A stretch of DNA of 53,415 nucleotides, taken from positions 1 to 53,415 of IMG/VR virus record IMGVR_UViG_3300032087_000658. The stretch is one strand, 5' to 3'. This stretch comes from a virus. Position numbers and translations under genes: made by a program. The notes under the pieces are model-generated. The model saw nothing but the letters and a program-made list of their open reading frames with translations. It did not search any database and had not been told where the DNA came from. Below, in pieces: positions 9,447 through 18,005 of this stretch. Within the stretch, counting starts at the first letter, position 1. Each line of letters opens with the position of its first letter.

Positions 9447-10379
9447 TTAAGATTTTAAGGTTAAAGTTAAGTTTTTTATGGCATCTACCAATTCAGCATT
9501 TGTATCAACATCACGTTGACCGAATGCATCAGTGACTGCTTTTGCAGCCATCTTTGCTTCTGAACGAGAAAGACTGAAGGCATCACGCATTCCATTTTCC
9601 CACTCTCTAATAGATATATCTTCACCTTTCACTGAACGAACAGTTGCCTGAGGGTTCATGGGAAAAGTTACTAACGATACTTCCATTAAATCTACTTCTT
9701 TGATAATACGTTTGTTACCACGTTTATCATATGAAACTTCTTTTGGGTTTACTCTAAAGCCTATGGATAGACCATCTAATGCACCCATTTTTAATAATTC
9801 GTATGCTTCTGCACCTGCTTGTGTTTTAAGTGCTAATCTACCCTTAACAACAAGACCATGTTCATCTTCTTTTATCTCATCAAAGACACCAATAGGCATA
9901 TCAGACTTGTGCTGATATAAAAGTTTTACGTTTTGTGGTTTTCTTCGTTTTAGGGATTTTAAAAAAGCACCTCTTTCAATAACATCATTACCTAAATCTT
10001 TGTTACCAAATACAGAACCATACCCTTCAAAAGTACCATAGTTCTTATCTTCATCTTCATCATGATAGGCTTTGATGCTTGACTTGATCTCTATGGATTC
10101 TTTTTCTTCTTCTTTAGAAGCTGTTTCATCAACAGTCTCTTCAGAATCAAGTTTGCTTTTGCCAAATTCTATAATGTAAGAGTCATCTGTTTCTTCTACT
10201 GCTCTTATATGTTTTTCATCATTCTCAATAGAATCTTCTTTGTTTGAATCGTACTGGCTAGTACAGACAGCTAATCGTTGGTTGGAATCAGTATATTCAC
10301 TCGCCATAGTCTTGTCTCCCATACATCTTTTTAAAAAACTTTGCCTAGACTCATTATTTTTAGGTTTAGGTATAGGCAT
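9447..10379 (-). CDS. Prohead maturation protease with N-terminal extra domain
   Basis: 310 aa. The protease domain (about residues 95-260) shows the HK97 protease/U35 signatures: GYGSVFGNKDLGNDVIERGAF, the catalytic His in LLYQHKSDMPIG, and the Ser in GALDGLSIGFRV, then EVDLMEVSLVTFPMNP. It would cleave the capsid N-terminus. Residues 1-45 form a separate short module (MPIPKPKNNESRQSFLKRCM) often seen on phage proteases, followed by a very acidic linker rich in Glu and Asp. No good ribosome-binding site is visible before the ATG at 10379. Located directly upstream of the capsid gene. Confidence 0.9.
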   Translation of the reverse strand: MPIPKPKNNESRQSFLKRCMGDKTMASEYTDSNQRLAVCTSQYDSNKEDSIENDEKHIRAVEETDDSYIIEFGKSKLDSEETVDETASKEEEKESIEIKSSIKAYHDEDEDKNYGTFEGYGSVFGNKDLGNDVIERGAFLKSLKRRKPQNVKLLYQHKSDMPIGVFDEIKEDEHGLVVKGRLALKTQAGAEAYELLKMGALDGLSIGFRVNPKEVSYDKRGNKRIIKEVDLMEVSLVTFPMNPQATVRSVKGEDISIREWENGMRDAFSLSRSEAKMAAKAVTDAFGQRDVDTNAELVDAIKNLTLTLKS

Positions 10380-10405
10380 ATTATCTATATATAGTACATC
10401 ATGGA

Positions 10406-11221
10406 CTAGTCTAGCACAACATCTTGTTCATCTGCATAAATTATTACGCATCTGCAATTAACAACGTTTCTTGCACCGCCTTTGGAATCACCTGCATATT
10501 CCATTGCTGCACCACCAATTATAAAGTTTTCGTCCATATCTACTGTTTGTCCATTTGCACTTGCATGAGCTGGTCTTGTTCTAGCATCACTTGTAGCAAC
10601 CCATTTTTTAACCATTTTTATTCCTAAATCTTGTTGTGTTTTTTTAAAATATGAGTGATTGCTAAAACTAGCTGCATTATGTGTTTCTGTTCTTGCAATT
10701 AAAGCAGCACGAGATTTGCTAATAGGTAAAAATTTTGTGCTTAATAATTTAGCTATTTGTGGCAATGTTAAATTATCTGCACGAGCTTCTTTTATAACTT
10801 TATCAATTCTATTTGCTAAACGCACACTTATTCCAGAAAGTATAAGTTGTCTGCTGTTAAAATAGTTGTTTACTACTTCTTCAAAATCAATGCTTCTACC
10901 AAATACAAAAGCTTCTTGTTTTTCCGTATTATATTTACTTTCATTATATTTATAGATTGTTAAAAATACTCTTTTGTAATGATTTAACATTAGTGGCATT
11001 AAATCTTCATTTAGTGATTGTGCTGCTATGTCTGCATTGTAAATACCAAATTCTTTATAAAGAAAAAGTTGCGTATTCAAAAACTTTCTAAATAACGTGC
11101 TTAGTCTTTTATAAAATCTTTTTTCTAAATTATTTCTAAGTATAAGTTGTTGTCTTGCTTCACGTCTTGCATTGATACGCCCAACTCTTAATGTATTAAA
11201 TCTTTTCTGATTTAGTTTCAT
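10406..11221 (-). CDS. Head morphogenesis protein, SPP1 gp7 / Mu F-like
   Basis: 271 aa. The first 150 residues are helical and basic. The C-terminal half has the Phage_Mu_F pattern: ALIARTETHNAASFSNHSYF, KWVATSDARTRPAHASANGQ and GGARNVVNCRCVI, including the conserved His and Cys-x-Cys. Proteins of this family are minor head proteins packaged with DNA or bound to the portal. The start overlaps the portal stop by 4 bases. Position between portal and protease fits. Confidence 0.88.
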   Translation of the reverse strand: MKLNQKRFNTLRVGRINARREARQQLILRNNLEKRFYKRLSTLFRKFLNTQLFLYKEFGIYNADIAAQSLNEDLMPLMLNHYKRVFLTIYKYNESKYNTEKQEAFVFGRSIDFEEVVNNYFNSRQLILSGISVRLANRIDKVIKEARADNLTLPQIAKLLSTKFLPISKSRAALIARTETHNAASFSNHSYFKKTQQDLGIKMVKKWVATSDARTRPAHASANGQTVDMDENFIIGGAAMEYAGDSKGGARNVVNCRCVIIYADEQDVVLD

Positions 11222-13248
11222 TTGCTAGATAATGGGTGTCCCTCAGGAAATAAATCTGTATCGTGTTTACCACCTCTAAACTTACCTGATGATAATGCAC
11301 GTAAGAAACTGTTAACACGTGCATATGCCCATTGGTCAGGACCAGTAACATTAGGTCTTACTGATTGTGGGTTTGTTCTGTATGCACCAACACCTCTACG
11401 GAATACAGCTTCTAACATTCTTAATGTTGCTCTTTTAGTTTTGCTGTTTCCATGTTTTTCATTATGGTCTTCAACTTTTTTCTTTAATGCTTCTTTAACT
11501 TTGCCTGATAAAGCCTTAACATCTAAATCAAGGTCATCTATTTCTATATGTGTTTGTAGTGCAAACTCTTTATCTTCTTCAGTGATAATTTGTTGTCTTT
11601 TCTTTTTAGACCAACTAAATCCTGCATCACCACCCCACAAAGCCCATGCAATTCTTCCTGCACTTGGATAACCTTTTTCACCTTGACTAAATCCTTCTGC
11701 TCTTTTGTCTACCTCATGTCTGCTAAAAAAACTATACATTCTTTTAATAGTAGATATAGATAAGTTTTCTTTTGCTATGATTGAGTTTGCTCTAGCTACA
11801 CCAACAGCAGTACCACCCCTGTTGTGTTCTTTACGCCATGCTAAACCACGTTTTGCTTCTGTAACCATTCCGTCTGTAGGTACAGTGTTAATATCAGATA
11901 GTGCTTTTTCTTCTTGTAATAAAAACTCTATTTCCTTATCAACTTCTTCTTCATCATAATCTTCTAAATCTTCTTCATTGACTGGGTTTTCAGGTTTAGC
12001 TACACCATCATCACCAAGTGGGAATAATGTACCTGATATATATAAATCATCTGCACCTTGCACTGGTTCTAAACCAATTATTGCTCTAGCTTCATTACGA
12101 GTCATTATCCCTTCACGTACAGCACTTGTAACGTTTTCATATATCTTTCTACGTCTTTCTGATAATGCTGGTATTGAATCTACGTCAAATTCTAGTGATA
12201 ACCTTTCATCAAACATAGGTATAAGCCATTCATTGAGATCACTGGCTATTTTTCTTAAATGTGGAATGATTGTTTCTTCATATAGAGCAAGTCTTGCTTC
12301 TGCTACATTTGAATAGGTTTGTGAATCAGGTACACCAACTAATTGACTTGGTACACCAAAACATAAAGCTATATCTGTAGCACTCATATTTTTTAAATTT
12401 AGAAAATCCATATCTTTTGGCGATAAACCCATCTCTTTCCAATCAAAGTCACCTTCTAACAACATAGGTCTACCAGCATTACCAGCACCACTAAATCTAT
12501 TGTTTAAATCTGTGAGTAACTGTTGTCTTTGTGATTCTGACAGGTTAACAGCAAATCCTGCATCATCTTGTGGTTTAAATATTACAGCACCACTAGGTCT
12601 TGCACCATTTTGTAATAAGTTAACATTGTGTTTACTTGACATATTAAACTGGTCTATTTCAACAGCAGCAGCACTCATGGGACTTAATCCATAATAATCA
12701 TCTAACGGATTCCATAACTTCACATGTTTTAATTCACTAAAACCATTATCTTGGTCTACTAAAAATGTTTGATGTACCTTACCATTAATTATGTATTCGT
12801 ACTTTTCAGGTATTGGATTGCCACCACCTTTAATATTAATTCTGTCAGGTCTTAATTGATGTAATTCTTTTGGTTGTCCTAACTCACTTCCTACTTTAAG
12901 AATGTATGCATTACCACTAAGAAGCACATAACCAAATAGGGAATTAAAAAACTCTGAGTAGGATTGTAAAGGATTGGGTCTGTTAAGTAGGTCAATAAGT
13001 GGGTGTTGTTCAATTATTTGGTCTCCTGCTTTTATAATGAATGGTACAGCACTTGCACCTTTTGATATTTCATTAACACATCTGTATACAATTGCATTTT
13101 TTAAATAACCCTCTTTTGCTAAGTCCTGATATTTATAAGTTTTTGCTTCTTCAGTACCAACGCCAAAGTAACCCATCATATTTGAGTTTTTTTGTTCTTG
13201 TACAGGTTGTATATTAAACAGTCTTTGTAAAAATGTTTGTTGTGCCAT
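11218..13248 (-). CDS. Portal protein with C-terminal accessory domains
   Basis: 676 aa, much longer than the usual 400-450 aa of HK97-type portals. Residues 1 to about 420 match Phage_portal: AIVYRCVNEISKGASAVPF, PNPLQSYSEFFNSLFGY, LSGNAYIL, SATDIALCFGVPSQLVGV and MTRNEARAIIGLEPV. An acidic linker follows (NEEDLEDYDEEEVDKEI). Then comes a domain at about 460-545 (AKRGLAWRKE, RGGTAVGVARA, RHEVDKRAEGF, PSAGRIAWALWGGD) and a last segment at about 585-676 ending EGHPLSSK. Those two are known to me as separate or fused domains of unknown role in phage head genes. ATG overlaps the terminase stop by 1 base. Confidence 0.88.
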   Translation of the reverse strand: MAQQTFLQRLFNIQPVQEQKNSNMMGYFGVGTEEAKTYKYQDLAKEGYLKNAIVYRCVNEISKGASAVPFIIKAGDQIIEQHPLIDLLNRPNPLQSYSEFFNSLFGYVLLSGNAYILKVGSELGQPKELHQLRPDRINIKGGGNPIPEKYEYIINGKVHQTFLVDQDNGFSELKHVKLWNPLDDYYGLSPMSAAAVEIDQFNMSSKHNVNLLQNGARPSGAVIFKPQDDAGFAVNLSESQRQQLLTDLNNRFSGAGNAGRPMLLEGDFDWKEMGLSPKDMDFLNLKNMSATDIALCFGVPSQLVGVPDSQTYSNVAEARLALYEETIIPHLRKIASDLNEWLIPMFDERLSLEFDVDSIPALSERRRKIYENVTSAVREGIMTRNEARAIIGLEPVQGADDLYISGTLFPLGDDGVAKPENPVNEEDLEDYDEEEVDKEIEFLLQEEKALSDINTVPTDGMVTEAKRGLAWRKEHNRGGTAVGVARANSIIAKENLSISTIKRMYSFFSRHEVDKRAEGFSQGEKGYPSAGRIAWALWGGDAGFSWSKKKRQQIITEEDKEFALQTHIEIDDLDLDVKALSGKVKEALKKKVEDHNEKHGNSKTKRATLRMLEAVFRRGVGAYRTNPQSVRPNVTGPDQWAYARVNSFLRALSSGKFRGGKHDTDLFPEGHPLSSK

Positions 13249-14552
13249 TAGCTTATTCTCCAGTTAACTTGTCCTCTAGACTTGCTTAGTTCAGTAAGAC
13301 CCCAAACTAAAGCATCAAGTCTATCTGGACTTGGCTTTGGTCGTTCCCCAGTGTAAGTAGTCATTTGTGACTCTAACTCTGCAAAATAACCAACATGATG
13401 AACTCGCCTTTGCTCATATAATGCTGCTATAGGTTCTGCTCTAACCAGTTTACCTCTAGTAGCTGTAACTGACTTATAAGGAACGTTTGCATCAATAGTT
13501 CTTAAAAGTCTTTCCACCAAATCACCGCCATTGTTAGTTTCAGCAATTATTCTGTCAGCATCCCATTCATAAAATGCTTTTACAGCTATCTTACACCATT
13601 TATCAGCAGAATACTTGCCTGATATATCTTCTAATACATAATACTCGTTATTTGCATCTTTACCAACTACAACTATACCTGTTTCATCAGAGTCATCATT
13701 ATGTGTTACAGCTGGGTCAAGTGCGACTATTATTTGTGTAAGTTCTTTATTTGTATCTTTTGGAAGTCGTGATTCTTCAATCATTGCATTAGTCCATAAT
13801 GCACCCTCTAACATATCTATAACTTCTGCGTATAGTTCTTGTCTACCTAATGTAGTGCCTTCATATTTTTCTTTTAACATTTGTAGAGCAGATGCAGCTA
13901 GATTTGCTTCATTTTCAAAAGTGCTACCTGTTGTCACATGACAATCATTTCTTTCTATTAATTGTTTTATTATGGGTGTTGGCTTGGGTGTTGTTGTAAT
14001 AATGCATTGTGGGTTGTCTCCAAGCCTTAAACCAAACATTAATTGGTCAAATGTTTCAGGGTATCTCCATGCAGCTAACTCATCACACCATGCTCTATGA
14101 AACTGCGGACCCCTCAATCTATCAGGTTCTATAGCAGCAAATCCCATTATCTTACTGCCATTGGCTAATCTTATTTCTGCAGAGTTTTCACTGTAATGTT
14201 TTCTACCTCTACTTACTTGATAACATTCTTCAGGAATTATTGAAATTAATCCACTGGGACCACCAAAACAAACTCTACGGAGATCACCAAAAGTTGGTGC
14301 AACTACAGCACATATTGTGTCGCGATTTGTTAATGCATAATGTGCAATGTCCTGAGCACCAGTTCTAGTTTTACCCCAACCACGACCAGCAAGTATTAAC
14401 CATATATGAAATGGAACTTTAGGTGTTCTTTGTTTTTTTCTAGCTGTGCCTAACCACTCAGTGTATAGCTGAAGAGTCTTCTTCTCCGATATCTTCGGCG
14501 AGTCTATCCAATCGTTCCAAAGCTCGTCTGAAACTTTCGCTGTCTTTGACAT
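13248..14552 (-). CDS. terL: Terminase large subunit
   Basis: 434 aa ATPase-nuclease that packages DNA into proheads. Walker A is AGRGWGKT (55-62), Walker B ends WCDE (155-158), and a coupling-type IITTTPKPTP follows near 184. The RNase H-like nuclease has Asp279 (IIVALDPAVTHND), Glu338 (IIAETNNGGDLV) and Asp413 (PDRLDALVWGLTEL). The chosen ATG at 14552 gives a 95-base overlap with the small subunit and has no clear ribosome-binding site. There is no later ATG before the ATPase core, so the overlap is probably real. Confidence 0.95.
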   Translation of the reverse strand: MSKTAKVSDELWNDWIDSPKISEKKTLQLYTEWLGTARKKQRTPKVPFHIWLILAGRGWGKTRTGAQDIAHYALTNRDTICAVVAPTFGDLRRVCFGGPSGLISIIPEECYQVSRGRKHYSENSAEIRLANGSKIMGFAAIEPDRLRGPQFHRAWCDELAAWRYPETFDQLMFGLRLGDNPQCIITTTPKPTPIIKQLIERNDCHVTTGSTFENEANLAASALQMLKEKYEGTTLGRQELYAEVIDMLEGALWTNAMIEESRLPKDTNKELTQIIVALDPAVTHNDDSDETGIVVVGKDANNEYYVLEDISGKYSADKWCKIAVKAFYEWDADRIIAETNNGGDLVERLLRTIDANVPYKSVTATRGKLVRAEPIAALYEQRRVHHVGYFAELESQMTTYTGERPKPSPDRLDALVWGLTELSKSRGQVNWRIS

Positions 14553-15015
14553 TAGTATTTATATCCATATTATCAGTGGCTTCACCAAGTGCTAACTTAG
14601 CAATTCTTTGTGCGTTAGTAGCAGCACTAGATAAAGCAACTAGGTTCTGAGGTTTAACATCTGCATCAGGTGCAGCGTTTTTACTTATCACTTTTCCAAC
14701 TTGTCCCATTATACCTTTAGCTATAGCAAGACATGATTTATCAAAACTAATACTTTCTTGTACAAGTTCTTTTTTTCTTCTAGCATCTAATTCAATTAAA
14801 TAACTATCTTGAAACCTTTTTTGCTGCATAACCCAATCATCTTTTTTTGCATGTTTATACAATGTTGGTTTTGCTACGTTATAGTCATCAGCTAATTGGT
14901 CTATAGTAAATAACTTACGACCCCCTGTATTTGCTTCTATTCCTTGCACAAACTTATTTCTTATCTCTTCTAATAAAGTTGGGGTTAGCTTTGTAAAGTT
15001 TGATTTTTTAACCAT
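14458..15015 (-). CDS. terS: Terminase small subunit
   Basis: 185 aa with an N-terminal helix-turn-helix (FTIDQLADDYNVAKPTLYKHAKKDDW, described here in part: IDQLADDYNVAKPTLYKH at about 39-56) that would recognise the packaging site. A helical middle for oligomer formation follows, and the acidic C-terminus (EDIGEEDSS) overlaps terL. Length and position directly upstream of terL fit. No clear ribosome-binding site precedes the ATG at 15015, and only weak promoter candidates are seen upstream. Confidence 0.85.
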   Translation of the reverse strand: MVKKSNFTKLTPTLLEEIRNKFVQGIEANTGGRKLFTIDQLADDYNVAKPTLYKHAKKDDWVMQQKRFQDSYLIELDARRKKELVQESISFDKSCLAIAKGIMGQVGKVISKNAAPDADVKPQNLVALSSAATNAQRIAKLALGEATDNMDINTNVKDSESFRRALERLDRLAEDIGEEDSSAIH

Positions 15016-15102
15016 TTTTTATATCTAATTATCGTTATTCTGTCTTTTTTAGCCCTAAAAGTAAAGAAAACAGCACAAAAAGGGCATTATTTTGTATATT
15101 AA

Positions 15103-15120
15103 TGTTTACAAATGTAAACA
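15103..15120. promoter_or_regulatory. 18-bp inverted-repeat operator O1
   Basis: TGTTTAC-AAAT-GTAAACA is a perfect 7-bp inverted repeat with a 4-base centre. It covers the -35 element and part of the spacer of the plus-strand promoter at 15105-15133 and lies in the gap shared with the minus-strand terminase genes. The same 18-bp pattern occurs at 24524-24541, so it is probably a repressor or activator site. Confidence 0.65.
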
Positions 15121-15133
15121 AATTAGCGATAAT
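15105..15133 (+). promoter_or_regulatory. Sigma70-like promoter P1
   Basis: TTTACA (15105-15110), 17-base spacer, GATAAT (15128-15133). Each box has one mismatch to consensus. The predicted start near 15140 gives a short leader carrying AAGGAG before the TTG start at 15169. Drives the amidoligase pair. The rest of the gap 15016-15168 holds no gene. Confidence 0.65.
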
Positions 15134-15168
15134 AGTTGTGTTAAGTAAATAATTATAAGGAGAAAAAA

Positions 15169-16206
15169 TTGAATAACTTAAACAACAACTACCCAACACT
15201 AACAAATAGAACATTTGGTCTTGAGTTAGAATTCGTTGGAGTATCACCTAGAACTGTAGCAGAGACTATCAACAACCTTGATGGTATTGAGTGTTACTTT
15301 GAAGGGTATCATCATACTACTAGACCATATTGGAAGATTGTTACAGATGCTTCTTTAGATGGAACTGGTGGTGAAATCGTTAGTCCAATACTAAAAGGTG
15401 TTGAGGGTGCTAAGCAATTAGAAACTATACTTAATGCCTTAGATAACTTAGAAGGTATTAGGGTTAATGTTCAATGCGGTTTGCATGTTCACCTTGATGT
15501 TAATGATCTCACAGTTGCAGAGATACAATCTGTTTATGAGAGATACGCTGACTATGAAAGCCAAATTGATATGGTTATGCCTAGAAGTCGTAGAGGTAAT
15601 AATTCTAGATGGTGTGCAAGTGTTACTAACACAGCTGGTAGAATCAAAAATGTAAGAGGTAGAACTAAATCTGCTCTTGCAAATGCAGCTGGTAGATATT
15701 ACAAAGTAAATTTACAAAGTCTAACTAGATACGGAACAATGGAGTTCAGACAACACAGTGGTACTCTTAACTTTGACAAGATTATTAACTGGGTTAGCTT
15801 CTTAATGGCTTTTGTTGAAAAAAGTGCAAAGCTTTCAAATCAAGTTAAAACTCCTAAAACAAACAGAGTTTACTCAACAGTAAGAAATGCAGTTGAAAAT
15901 GCTGGTTATACAATGGAGTGGAACAGAGGACATAACATTTGGACTGTAGAGAAAAATAACGAACATTTTGCTGCTTTTTCAAATCATACTTTAAACAGAC
16001 TATACAGCGGTAGCAGAGAGTCTAGCATTGACTTAAACATGTTGGTTGACCTTTTGATTGATAGAGGAATTTTAGATTGTGCATCACAAGCTAACTTCCA
16101 AAAACCAGTTGTTGTAGAAAGCAATGAGGTTGATAACGGATGGTTAGATGGTTGTGATAACAAAGTGCAGACATTTTACCAAGAAAGAGAATTAGAATTA
16201 AATTAA
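15169..16206 (+). CDS. Amidoligase family protein (TTG start)
   Basis: 345 aa, member of the Amidoligase_2 family (glutamine-synthetase-like COOH-NH2 ligases that form amide or isopeptide bonds using ATP). Seen: FGLELEFVG (16-24), the metal/ATP-binding stretch TDASLDGTGGEIVSP (59-73), CGLHVHLD (103-110) and a later MEFRQHSGTLN. The start is TTG: AAGGAG at 15157-15162 is 6 bases upstream and no ATG fits. It is paired with a gamma-glutamylcyclotransferase-like gene 14 bases downstream, a pairing described for amidoligases thought to modify proteins or make peptides. Substrate unknown; a cell-wall peptide, glutamate-containing metabolite or capsid/host protein are all possible. Confidence 0.85.
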   Translation: MNNLNNNYPTLTNRTFGLELEFVGVSPRTVAETINNLDGIECYFEGYHHTTRPYWKIVTDASLDGTGGEIVSPILKGVEGAKQLETILNALDNLEGIRVNVQCGLHVHLDVNDLTVAEIQSVYERYADYESQIDMVMPRSRRGNNSRWCASVTNTAGRIKNVRGRTKSALANAAGRYYKVNLQSLTRYGTMEFRQHSGTLNFDKIINWVSFLMAFVEKSAKLSNQVKTPKTNRVYSTVRNAVENAGYTMEWNRGHNIWTVEKNNEHFAAFSNHTLNRLYSGSRESSIDLNMLVDLLIDRGILDCASQANFQKPVVVESNEVDNGWLDGCDNKVQTFYQERELELN

Positions 16207-16220
16207 TATAAGGAGATAAT

Positions 16221-16703
16221 ATGAAAAAGAATATTCTAAAAATGAAACAGAAGCCTACAAAAAACATGCAGTATTTGTATGGTGCTTATGGTAGCAACAT
16301 GAACCTCATGCAAATGTCTACTAGATGCCCACATGCAAAACCAGTTGGCAGTGTTTTTGTAGAAGGCTTTGCATTGAAGTTTAGAGGTGTTGCTGATATT
16401 GAACACACTAAAGAATCAAGAGTGCCACTTGCTTTATGGCAGATTACAGATGCTTGTGAAGCTAGGCTAGATATATATGAGGGGTTTCCTAGTTTATATC
16501 GTAAACAAATTCTACAGATACCAGCTTTAAAAAATAAGTTTGGTACTGACAGGGTAATGGTTTACATTATGAACAGCAAAGATGTTTATCCACCATCTAG
16601 CCGATACTTAGAAGGTATTGCACAAGGTTACAATGACTTTGGTATTGATACTGATACTTTAATGTACGCAGTCAAAGATTCGTATAGTCAAACTAACATA
16701 TAA
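16221..16703 (+). CDS. Gamma-glutamylcyclotransferase-like protein
   Basis: 160 aa of the GGCT/AIG2-like fold. The ligand loop YGAYGSNM (20-27) and the likely catalytic Glu87 in ARLDIYEGFP are present. Such enzymes cleave gamma-glutamyl amide bonds with release of 5-oxoproline. Encoded 14 bases after the amidoligase, with AAGGAG before the ATG, so the two probably act on the same gamma-glutamyl-type linkage, one making it and the other removing it. The first 15 residues are basic and may start instead at a later Met. Confidence 0.8.
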   Translation: MKKNILKMKQKPTKNMQYLYGAYGSNMNLMQMSTRCPHAKPVGSVFVEGFALKFRGVADIEHTKESRVPLALWQITDACEARLDIYEGFPSLYRKQILQIPALKNKFGTDRVMVYIMNSKDVYPPSSRYLEGIAQGYNDFGIDTDTLMYAVKDSYSQTNI

Positions 16704-16710
16704 AAGATAT

Positions 16711-16743
16711 AGCCTTTCATGATCTCCAGTTGTGAAAGGCTTT
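16711..16743 (+). terminator. Hairpin terminator after the amidoligase pair
   Basis: AGCCTTTCA (16711-16719) pairs perfectly with TGAAAGGCT (16733-16741), giving a 9-bp stem with a 13-base loop TGATCTCCAGTTG, followed by only a short T-tract. It lies 8 bases past the gene end. The rest of the gap (16744-16912) holds a small AAAGGT/ACCTTT repeat at 16778-16796 and two T-runs near 16829-16844, but no gene that I can see. Confidence 0.6.
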
Positions 16744-16912
16744 ATGCGTTGTAAGGAATCGTAATTTACCCTATAGCAAAGGTATTAACCACCTTTAGAT
16801 AATGCCTTCAGCGGCTTGTCAGTGCGTTGTTTTTTTGTTTTTTTACCCTTTTTTGCTTGTTTTGTGACTATTGGCGTCCATTTAGCTGCTATAACAAAAC
16901 CACTAAACACTA

Positions 16913-17728
16913 CTAATCAGATGTTATTTGATTACACATAAACAAAAGTTTTTCAGCTGGATTTTCTCCTAAAGCAGTTTTAACAGTATCAGCTTCTTCT
17001 CCACTAAAAACTAAATTTAATCTATAGAAGTTAGCTTCTTTGACTGCCATTTTTCTTTCTTCTTCTGTTTTAGCTGCTGCAACTATTGCTTCTACTTGTC
17101 TTTGTTTGTTAAGTGCTTCAACTGTCAAAGACTTAACCATGATACCATCATTTGTTTTATGTTCTACACCAGCAACACCATCTTCTGAACTATCATTATC
17201 AGAAGGTATCCAAGCACCACTCCATTCTTCAGCTGCCATAGCTTCAGGTGCAGGTATATCTTCTAACATTCTTTGCAGTTCTAAATCGTCCATCATTAAA
17301 GAATCTTGAGCCCAGTCTAATGCACCTAATGATTCAAGATCTCGTAATACATTTGCAGTTAGCTCAATATCTTCTGAACCTCTTGCTCTGTTATGTCGTA
17401 GTGTTGCGATTCTTGCCTGTTCCATAGTCATAGGAGTTACTACAATAGGTATTTCTTTATATCCAAGTTCCTTAGAACAACGCCATCTATGCTCACCATC
17501 TACAATTCTAAACATGCCTTTTTGTTCTTCATGCTCTACACATACAATAGGTTGTGTGAATCCATCTTCAGTCATAGACCTTTTTAACAATTCAAACTCA
17601 TCTTCTGATTGTCTGTTTGGGTTGTATGTATTTGGAACTATTTTATCGTGTGTGATGTATTGAACATCTAGTGCTTTTAGAACTGCGTTCTTTTTTTCAA
17701 CTTGTGCCTTACCTTTAAATTTTGCCAT
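16913..17728 (-). CDS. ParB-like nuclease-fold protein (IbrB/YbdM type)
   Basis: 271 aa. Residues 20-120 form a ParB N-terminal domain: PNTYNPNRQSEDEFELL, GFTQPIVCVE, the nucleotide-binding GEHRW (78-82) and RHNRARGSED. In phages and enterobacteria this type is paired with a PAPS-reductase-like protein (IbrA), exactly as here, two genes upstream on the same strand. The C-terminal half has an acidic, Ala-rich section then a helical KQRQVEAIVAAAKTEEERK segment. Function in phages is unknown; DNA modification or regulation has been suggested by domain logic only. Confidence 0.8.
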   Translation of the reverse strand: MAKFKGKAQVEKKNAVLKALDVQYITHDKIVPNTYNPNRQSEDEFELLKRSMTEDGFTQPIVCVEHEEQKGMFRIVDGEHRWRCSKELGYKEIPIVVTPMTMEQARIATLRHNRARGSEDIELTANVLRDLESLGALDWAQDSLMMDDLELQRMLEDIPAPEAMAAEEWSGAWIPSDNDSSEDGVAGVEHKTNDGIMVKSLTVEALNKQRQVEAIVAAAKTEEERKMAVKEANFYRLNLVFSGEEADTVKTALGENPAEKLLFMCNQITSD

Positions 17729-18005
17729 CTGACTCTATCCTCGCTTTGTTTATAACTGGTTCCATATACCAGTATTTATATTTACCTAAATACAAATAAA
17801 CACAAGGATAGGTTCTACCATTATGATTAGTGTATTCTTCCTCTACGCCATGTAATTCTATCATGCGTTTTAAAATTTCGTAAAGATATGGTTGTTCTTT
17901 ATATCTGATATACCAATGTGGTGCAAACTTTGCATAGCTTTTTGCCCAAATCCATTTCACTGAATTACAATGTTCTTCAAGACTTTTCCAGTCTACTTTT
18001 GACAT
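17715..18005 (-). CDS. Small aromatic-rich protein between ParB-like and PAPS-reductase-like genes
   Basis: 96 aa, rich in Trp and Tyr (KWIWAKSYAKFAPHWYIRY, YLYLGKYKYWYMEP). No family recognised. It overlaps the ParB-like gene by 14 bases and the PAPS-reductase-like gene by 1 base, so all three are surely co-translated and probably work together. Its size and residues suggest a small globular partner or adaptor; that is inference. Confidence 0.6.
   Translation of the reverse strand: MSKVDWKSLEEHCNSVKWIWAKSYAKFAPHWYIRYKEQPYLYEILKRMIELHGVEEEYTNHNGRTYPCVYLYLGKYKYWYMEPVINKARIESDGKI

Noticed and set aside
15035-15247. Minus-strand open frame of 70 codons over promoter P1
   Set aside because: Covers the promoter, operator and start of the amidoligase; no ribosome-binding site; hydrophobic composition arises from AT-rich DNA.
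16744-16912. tRNA or small RNA gene in the largest gap
   Set aside because: No cloverleaf or CCA-like end could be found; only a 6-bp repeat and T-runs.
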